From positions 1,500,535-1,521,926 of the forward strand of contig FN649747.1 in NCBI GenBank assembly GCA_000310025.1: DNA of 21,392 nt. Reading direction: 5' to 3'. Below, in pieces: positions 8,901-18,395 of this stretch. Source of the stretch: Ectocarpus siliculosus. Taxonomy: Eukaryota > Sar > Phaeophyceae > Ectocarpales > Ectocarpaceae. Positions within the stretch are counted from its first letter, which is position 1. Every line of letters begins with the position of its first letter. A program made the translations under genes and the position numbers. The notes beneath the pieces were generated by a model. It was given only the letters and a program-made list of their open reading frames with translations. It made no database searches and was not told the origin of the DNA.

Positions 8901-11900
8901 GATGTTCACGCCTATCCGTCCACCGAATTCTAGGGGCGTAACTCACTTGTTATCCCTCCCCCCAACAACTATCCTGTGGCTCACTGTAGCCCACGGCGAA
9001 GGAGGTTTTCCTAGAGATGCTCGTGGAGCACTTGCTGGAGGCAGGGGGATCGGGGGGCATCGTGCCGTGGTACAACATCCGGAAAGACCTCTTCCTCGAC
9101 AAGGTGCGGACTAACGCACGCGCAAGCGCTCGCTTTTTGATGCCATTTCGATGCCTCGGGTCGTTTTCTTAACCCGGTGTCCCACGTGTGCGGTTTCAGA
9201 TGGCACGAGTGTCAGCCTTGTATTGGTATTTGTATTGCTATGGCCATTCCACACTCAAATGGTCGCATGGGCGCAGGAAACGGCGGAAGTCATAAACCCC
9301 CCCCCCCGCGCTAGAGACAAATGACACGGCAGGGTTAAGAAATTGGGTACACGCCTTTTGAGGTGCGTGGAAACGCGACCGAGGAAAGGGAAAATGGCAA
9401 CCGCGCCTGTTATCCCGTATGGATTTCGTCAAACAGCTGAAGATGGAAGCTCGGGTTTGGGGGCGGGGGTCGGTAAGGAACGGGGAGACACGTTTCTGTA
9501 GCTGGGCAGAGGACAAGCAGGCTGCAAAGGTGTGCCCTTGTGTCGAAGCGGGATAGAGAACACTCTAGTGTCGGGGTCCTCTATTCGTATGTAGCTCCGC
9601 AACGCCCGACTTTCAACCGTCGTGTTTGCCCTGTGGTGTTGGCCGGTTCGCAGAATGCCTCTGGAAGGTTGAGGAACTTCCTCAAGAAGGAGAACAAGAT
9701 TCCCAACTTCCCCATCAGGATCCAGCTGCTGGATATCCGCGCCATGGACTACGTCAACAGCAGGAAGGGCCGGCGCCTCGAGTGGTGTGTGTCTCTCAAG
9801 GTGAGAGATGAAGGGGAACCGTGTTTCGAGCTTAGTGCCCAAAACTTTGTTTTGCTTTTTGCTCTCCCTCTTTCCCTCCCTCCCTCCCTCCCTTTTCCTC
9901 TCTCTCTCCCCCCCGTGTCTCTCTGGTGTTCCCCCTCGCCGTCCTGCGTACTATATCATCCTCCGGCTTCAATGACGTCAAGATTTCATCCTAACCGCCT
10001 TCGGAACATGCGTGTACCTGTACAACGGGTTCGTCCTTTTGTTCGACGAGGTATGAAAACAGTCAAGGGGGCCCCTAATGTTGTGCGGGTGGAGTTGACT
10101 GGCTCAGACAGACATCATCAAAACGACGTTTAATGCATCGAATGGTGCAGGTGTCCGCTGTGATGTGCGGGCGAAGAGAGCTTGGCACAAACCCCCACTA
10201 TCGCGGGCCCGTCACTCTACGCGATTTCACCTGATGACCGGAGATAGCAAACGTATACTGTAAGAATGTTTTTTTTATGCGGGTCGAGGCCCAAGGTCTT
10301 GTTTGGTCGCCAACGTCGAGTACTACATCTTTTTACGCATGGGGTTTTGTGTAGGATCTACCTGAAGCCGCAGGTTACATGACGAAAGATATCACACACC
10401 CCTGGACCGCTTTTCAGAGCTCCGACTACTCCACAACGAAGAGCATGCATGATCCAAACTATGAGTTTTCGGAAACTGCTCGACAANNNNNNNNNNNNNN
10501 NNNNNNNNNNNNNNNNNNNNNNNNNNNNNNNNNNNNNNNNNNNNNNNNNNNNNNNNNNNNNNNNNNNNNNNNNNNNNNNNNNNNNNNNNNNNNNNNNNNN
10601 NNNNNNNNNNNNNNNNNNNNNNNNNNNNNNNNNNNNNNNNNNNNNNNNNNNNNNNNNNNNNNNNNNNNNNNNNNNNNNNNNNNNNNNNNNNNNNNNNNNN
10701 NNNNNNNNNNNNNNNNNNNNNNNNNNNNNNNNNNNNNNNNNNNNNNNNNNNNNNNNNNNNNNNNNNNNNNNNNNNNNNNNNNNNNNNNNNNNNNNNNNNN
10801 NNNNNNNNNNNNNNGTGTTTTTTTCACCGGGGGTTCTCACACAAGTTTTTTTTTTTCGGGGTTGTTTTTTTTTTTTTCCCGGGCGCTTGCTTGGGGGGGG
10901 GGGGGGTGGCGTGGCCTGCGTCGCACGCTTCTTTCTCATCAGGCGGCAGCTGCACTGCTCCAAGCGACCCGCCGTGAAGATCGTGGACTTCTTGGTGAAG
11001 AACCCGAACGCTTACGGGATCTGGAAGGGCTACACAAGGGTTAGTGCGCCTTGATGCCGCCTAGCTTCGCTCCTGTTCCACTGGATTAGATTTGCGTCCC
11101 TTGGATCCTCTTTTTCTTTCCATCGCTTCGTAGCGGCTCGGATTGAAATACATGTTCTCTCTGTGTGTGCCTCTTTACTTGTGTCGCTTTCTATTTACCG
11201 CGGCCTCGAAACCTACTCCACCGAAACACCCCAGGAGGGGCGAAACGCCAAGGTCCAGGCCCTGTTCTACGACGAAGAGCTCCTGGGACGCGGCAACACC
11301 AAGCGCCCCGCCACCACTATCATCACCACCTCAGCATCCGCCATCAAGACGGATCTCCCCACCCTTTCTAAGGCGTCCCCGACCCAAGGCCCGGCAACTC
11401 CTGTGACGAAGACGACGACGACGGTGACATCGCAAGCGACTCCCGCGGGCGGCGGCGGCGGCGGCGGCAGTGGCAGCGGCGGCAGTGGCAGTGCAGACGG
11501 GGCTGGGGCTGGAGGCGGGGCCGCTGGCGGAGCAGCCGGAGCCGGGCTGGGTGACGTGAACTGGAGCGACGACGACGAGCTCGACGCCATGGTGGACGAC
11601 ATCGGCCGGGAGGTGGACGGTAAGAAAAATGATCTAGGAGAGGTTAGCAAAGAGGCGCGGATTTGTTTTTGTCAACCTTACTCTTTTTCCACGTGGTCCA
11701 ATGATACGGTATTTTTCTATGTAGGTGAATCAAGGCCGTTTTTTTTTAGGTCCCGGCGTGATGCTGCTTCGGAAGGCGAGCGTGCGCTTTGCTCTAGCGT
11801 TTGAATATGTAGCTACCGACGCTGGGAGGAGGTTTTTGTGAGCCGTTTTCGCGGCAAAGTTGAGGATATGCAAAACAAAGCGCAGCACGAAAAGAAGCTC

Positions 11901-14342
11901 GCAAATCTACGAAAAGAAGAGAGGCAATAAACGAAGTAGAAATTCAGAGAATCGGATTGATTTGCGGATATGTTTTGTTTTTTTTGTTTGCCCCGCGAGT
12001 CGTTTTTTCCTTTTTGGTTAGTTGGATCCTCAATAGATATGCTCTGGCACGTGCCGTTCGTTGGGTTTGGTGTCGCCGCCGCGCGCACCCCCGTTGACGT
12101 TTGCTCACAGAGGCGGCCGCTGCGGCTGCGGCGAAGTCCCTGGACAAGATCATCGTAGATCGGGTGAAGTTCGAGATGAACCCCGTGTACCCGCCGGAAG
12201 GGTGCTCGATGGCCGAGAGGCTGGCCTGGCTCCAGATGACCCCGAAGGACAGGCGGAAGTCCTTCGTGCTGCACGAACTGGGGCTCTGCAAGTCGATCCC
12301 CGTGGTACGCGCTTTTTGGTTGTAGTAGCCGTGCCGCATAGCGTGTAGTACGCCCAGCAGCAACAGTGGTAGCAGCACAGCAGTTGTAGCAGTAGCAGCA
12401 GCAGCAGAAGCAGTCGTAGCAGCAGTGGTTGGCGTCACGTGGTTGTGGTTGTGGTTGAGTTTTAAGGGTTGAAAGCAGTGCTCCGCCGCCGCCGCTGCTG
12501 CTGCTGCTGCTGCTGCTGCAAATTGCTCTCCTGTTGCTTTTGGTGTACCCAATACTGCAGCTGAAGGTGATCCAACTGATCAAGCTGCTCGAAGGGCCAG
12601 GACCTATGCTGCAGAAGGCCACTCTCGACACGGTAGTCGCGGAGCTGGTGCAGGAGGGAAGGATCAAAACGGCAACTGCTCCACAACCCGAGCGTTGGGC
12701 ATGGTAAGTCAATACGTAAGAACTCACGGCAGTACCAGCAAGAGGAAGATGACGCAACAAAGAAGAAAAAAATAACATGTTGTATTATTACCACTACGTG
12801 TCATCATAACACGATGATTTCAAGAACTAGGATTCATGCGTACGACGATAATAATATTGATGCTTTCAACGGACCGTACCATTTATTAGGCGCGGTCGGA
12901 TGAAGACCTTCGGGCACGGGGAGATGGTCCTGCTCCCCGACGCCAAGACGGACCCAGAGTCGCTGGCGGAATACGCCGAGAACTTCTACGCCGTCGAGAC
13001 GGCCGTCCACCGAGAGAGCACCAGAATCAAAGCGGCAAGTCATTTCTCTTTTTTGGAACACTCAGCAGGGTAGCTGTTGATTGAGCACCTCACAGCAGCT
13101 GCTGTTGATCACCTCAAACATCATGTTGGCCCGGTGTGTTGTGGATTGCGGCAAGGGTGAGAAGTCTGCATGTATCGTGAGATTGAAACGAATGTGGCGT
13201 GAGTATTTGGCGTGGTTACTTGACAAAGTTCAACCTATATGTGCGAGTGAACGAACTGTGCTCCGAAGTATTACTTTTTTTTCCCGTATGACTGAAAATC
13301 CCAGCATCTATTAGCCGAGTAGGACGCAGTTTGGAGGCATTTTAGTCAACTTGATTGGTTGAAATCGCCGTGATGGCAATATCACAGTCGGGGAACGACA
13401 CGATTGGATTTGAAACCTCCGCAATCAAATCGGCAAGCCAAAACGTCCAGTGGAAATGAAGTCACAGGGTTTGTATGAAACGCTTGCTCCCTATGCATAA
13501 TTATTATTTATCTTTGCGTCACAGCCCAACGTATTTGTGCCGTGCTACTGTACGGTACTCCCGTTCGAGAGGACCACGGAAAGCATCTGACTGATGGAAT
13601 GGAGTATCTGTCCGACTGTCGGCTTGCCTGTTGATGTATCGCTGTACGCAGAAGTATCTCTGTCTCTGTCTCTCCCGAGCCTCTCTCCCACTCTTGCACT
13701 CTTGATTGCGCCTTGTGGCGTGTTTGTGTGTCGGCCTTAGCGCGGCAGCATAGCGGCTCGGCACTGGTCCGCTGTTCGTGGGGCGCTAGTTGTACCGCAC
13801 ACAGCAGTTTGATGCGCTGTTGTGCTGTTCGGTCTGGGGGTCGCTATCCAAACCCGGGGAACGATGTGACACCGACACCTTCTTCTATATCGGCAAGGGG
13901 TGTGCATGCATTCGTATCACACCACAACCAGTTCTGTACTTGTGCAAGGGTTAGCAATCGAGTGGCGGGGCCACCTACAACAGGCGGAGCGCAGTTCGTG
14001 GAACGCACAAGGTATTGTTCAGGCCTGTGGGGTGGTTGCGAACGACACTGAGGCTTATATCGGCAGCAACAAATACAACGATCCACATATGACGACGACG
14101 ACGACATCAACGCTTCTTTCCCACTTTCGGTTTTGCCACAGGGGGAGCGCTACGGCGCGCAGTACTCGTGGGACGGCGTCAAGTCGCCAGAGCGCTTCCT
14201 CATCTACAAGAGAAAGATGCACCGCACCATGATCCTGCACCGAGAGCTGCTGCGATGTCTGACCAGGCTGCCCGGCCATAGGGTGGGGTCTCGCGCGCTC
14301 GACCTAGATCGGTAAGCAAGAGAGAGTGTGTGTGTGTGTGAG

Positions 14343-14413
<71 letters not shown>

Positions 14414-17400
14414 GGAAGGAGAGAGACTCGCCCAAACAAGAGAACCAAAAAACACAAACGGTGCAAGCGCAGGTGTGTTTGTGCCGAGTGCGTCGAGTCA
14501 GAAAATATATGTAATCGCTCCAGAGAGCAGGCACACGCGAGCCCACGGGTGATTGCACTTCGAACAAGCCACATCAATCATGTCACGTGCAAAACCGCTG
14601 GCACCTCTTTCGCACATGGTGTCATCGTGATGATGGAGGTTTAATGACATATTTTAGCGGGGACATCGAGTGGTGATCAATGTAGCAAGAGAGGAAACAA
14701 TTTGGTTTGAGTTGGGATCGTGGTATGTAGGCTTGTCCTCGTCGGTGGTGGCCGCCCACAGCCTCGTGCCAGCAGCAGACACCAGCAGCTCTCAGGTCTC
14801 GCTCCACACACGCGGAACTCGCTTCGTGTCGTCTGAGCGCTCCTTTCGCCTTGTTTGCCTCTCTCTTCTTTTTTATTTTGCTTGCAGGGTCATACTCGAC
14901 ACGCAGCTGAGCACCTTCATTACCATGTTCGGCTGCCCCCCGAACTACCTGCACTCGAAAGAGATGTACAAGGTTCTCAAGAAGGCCGAGAGCAAGAAGG
15001 CGACCATCCGGCAGGCCCCAAGTAAGAGCTTGCTTGTTGTCTATCTGTCTGTCCTCTGCTGCCGCCGCCGCCGCTCGTGCATGCTTGGTCCTTACAAGAG
15101 ACTACGGCCACCCACTATGGTCAATTCCTCCTGAACCGCCAGTCGGGAGAACTTCGACCGAAAACGCAGGGAAGGGAGAGAGCACGTGCTTCAGTTTTGT
15201 CGTGTCGTTTATTTTGTGCTTGATTTGCCCGGGGGGGGGGGCGTCGTTACCGTAGGTACGCGGGTCATGGCACACCACCCTAGACCGAATATTTGAGAGG
15301 TCGATTTCTCCACAGCACCAAGAGGGTGCGAAGCGCGACCGATACGTCTAAAGCAAGCTCTCGACGAAGTCTAGATGCGAGCACGATTGGCGATACAAGT
15401 TCCTGTGGTGTTGTGGTTACAACACCATCACTCGCCTTGCCTGCGCGCTTACTCCCCCCCCTCCCCGTTCCGTTTCGGTTCCCCTAATGTCTCGCTCGAT
15501 CTGCGTTATGTTTCGCCCGCCGCCGCAGGGGCTATCTGGGAAATCATGCGCACCGTCCCGTGGTACAAGGAAGCGCTAATGAGGTAAGAACGCGAACCGC
15601 ATACACGGTACGTTCCGTGTGATCTTGCTCTGCTTCTCCGCCGAGGTGAGGTAGCTACTTGTCGCGCACGAGCCGCTTCAACGTTTATGTGCCGCACCTC
15701 AATGGAAATAGTTTCGACATGCTGCTTGCGCCGGGACGGGGGCGTCGCTTGAGGTGTGTCGCTCTTCTTAAATGTATGAAAGAAACTCCACCGTTATCGA
15801 AACTGCGAGCTGGTTACCCTTTCCCATGCCTTTGTGAAACAAGGAAACGGCAACTACCCGTGTCGTGTGCGGTTGAGAAATGGAGACTCTGGTACGTGGT
15901 GCTCTGCGTTGCATGCGTACCTGTACATACAGCAGGAGTGTCATCCTACAGCAGTGTAATAGATAGCGTCTCTGATGCTAATGCTGTAGTCTAGTCTCAT
16001 AACAGCAGTGACAGACAGACAGCCGCAGCTTCGCGTTGGTGCCAAATATCAGATGCATTGTTCGTGAATTGGATGCACCGAATAGTCACACGGGGTTTGA
16101 AGTTTGAAGGAAGATTAAGTTAATAGGCCAATAGATGTGTTGTTTTTGTTGTGCGTGTTTTTTATTTTTCTGTTTTGGGGACGCAAGAAACCCGAGAACG
16201 AACCACGGTCGGGCTCGAACAAGCTAATCCATCGACGTGTGGCGGAATTCCCGCTTGAAGCGGAGTGTTGTACCCCGCCGCCTCTCCCAACCAAAACAAT
16301 TGACGTACCCCCCCCCCTGGCGAACGCCTCTTCCAACGGAAACTGTTCACGGCCCGACAATACGCGACGCCCGTCGTGTTGTGCGCCGGCAGCACCCTGC
16401 AGACCCTCCACGACATGCGCATTCTCACCAAGATGGACTCCCCGGCAGCCCCGTCCTCCTCCTCCTCCTCCTCCTCCGCCAGCGGCGGCGTAACCTCGAC
16501 GAGCGCGCCTTCGAGCGGATCGGCCAACAACAACAGCAGAACCGAGGGGGGAGCGCCGCCGTCAAGCCTCCCCGGCGAAGACCCTTTCGCCTACCGCCAC
16601 GCGACCGCGCAGGTGGTTCCGATCTCCACCGACGAGACGACGGGGAAGGCGGTGGCGGTCAGCGGAGGGGGCGACGGTTCGGCGGCGATAGACAAGTTCC
16701 ACAAGGTATTGGAGGCTGAGTCGCGCAATGGCGTCTGTTTTGTCGGTAGCTGGTCTCTCTTTTTGTGAATCCTGCTTGGGGTGTTCGGTGGTTTGCTTTA
16801 CGTGTGTTCCATCTGCTACTGCTGTGAGCTGTTGCTGTTGCTCATGGTGTTGATTCTGGTCGTTTGCTTGGTGCACGCGTTCTTCGCGCATCGTCAAACG
16901 CGATGTGTCCTAACCCACAACGGCGAAGCTCCGAGGGCAATATGTGTGATCTCCGCACATGTGCAGTCACGCCCACTTCGAAAAATGACGATTCGTCTAG
17001 TATTCAGGGGCTACCCGACTTCTTGAATAGGTTACTGTAACGTGATATACACCACGTACCTGAAGTTTTGCGGCGCACGTTTTGCAGGATATCCACATAA
17101 ACCTTAGAGAGCAGAAACCCTAGCCACCCGTTCACTGGTAGTTGGTGTGGCACCCGGCCCCGTTCCAGTCTCCGGGGATAGTGGAAGTCCTCGGAGTGTG
17201 TGTGTGTGTTCATGAAGTCTTCTTCGTTTTCTCTCCCCCCCGCCGTGGACACAAGGCGGTCGAGGCGGCGAGGGTGGCGCGGCAGGACGCCCTGCAGTAC
17301 TCCCGGACGCCCGTGGCCCGCGACACCACCCGCGGCATCAGCCGGGACAAGAAGGCGAGGTCCGCGGCGGCGGAGGCCCTCCTGCGCGAGAAGTCCCCGC

Positions 17401-18364
17401 CGAAGGAGTTCAGGATGGGCCTCGGGTGGGCTGTACTGCACGTGGACGTGGTGATCTACACGGAGGACAAGAGCATGGCGCAGCCGAGGAGGGTCCCCGG
17501 CCACATGCAGTGGAGCAACTTTTGGAACACCTATCAGGTGAGAGTGAGCTATGTAGTGCATGTGCGTGTTTTGTGTGTGCGGGTTAGGTGTAAATGTTTT
17601 GTTTTTTTGTTCTTAACTCCTGCTGTTTTCTTGTAGACTTGCTCAATGGAGCAACTTTTGGAACACCTGTTAGGTGAGCGAGCTACGTCGAGTCGCCTGC
17701 GCATGTTGCCATGGACAAGTCAGGTGATGTTATTGTGCTATGCATAGCATCGTTGTTGTAGATTTTTTGTTGGTGGATGCCGTGGAATGGAGGAATAGGG
17801 AAAGCTCCCATGCACCACCTCTTGAGCGGGGGCAATATTTTGATGGCCCATGTCGACTCTGCTGCATCAGGGCTCTTTCTTCTCATTTGTGTTGTTGACC
17901 GAAAGCACCGCTCGTTGTTAAGATACGTCGAAACCCAGATCAGGAAATCGAATTCTCGACCGCTTTTATTTTGCCCTGCCGAGAAAATTTCCTCTCCGTT
18001 GTATTTCTCGGTGGCTCTGCTTTTTCTTTCCGTGCTGCGTTTCTATTTGTTTTCCCCTCGCTACTTTGTGGCACGGCGGCGGGGGCGGTGTTGCTGCACA
18101 TGCCGGATGGCGTTTGTTTTTCCTCCAGTTCTTCGGCACGGGGCAGCGTGCCAAAGAGCTAGCGAAGCACGATAGCGTCATGAACGTGGCCCTCGGGGTG
18201 ACGGAGGAGGTGGCTCAGGTGGCGCACCCGCTAGCCTCGTGGCTGCTCAAGAAGGCAAGGGCAAGGATTGGGGCATTTAGCTGCTCGCTGGCTATAGCCT
18301 GTGTGGGTTGTACCTTGCTGTCACCCGCTTTTTCGGTTGTTGTCGTTGTTGCTGCTGCTGCTGC

Positions 18365-18395
<31 letters not shown>

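Noticed and set aside
10358-11054. Open frames crossing the N gap on both strands
   Set aside because: Most of each is unknown bases, so the length is meaningless. Only 10950-11039 is supported as coding.
11267-11650. 127-aa minus-strand Pro/Ala/Ser-rich frame
   Set aside because: Antisense of the Gly/Ser/Ala linker in exon 11.
11813-12778. Long minus-strand open frame (321 aa)
   Set aside because: It runs antisense through exons 12 and 13 and the CAG/CTG repeats. Its composition is Ser, Cys and Ala runs from triplet repeats, with no domain. It is a shadow of the plus-strand gene.
14200-14577. Minus-strand SLSLSL-rich and plus-strand Arg/Glu-rich frames
   Set aside because: Translation of the GA/TG microsatellite, with no protein signal.
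17004-17561. 185-aa minus-strand frame
   Set aside because: Antisense of GC-rich exon 19, whose plus-strand reading has matching splice phases and family motifs.
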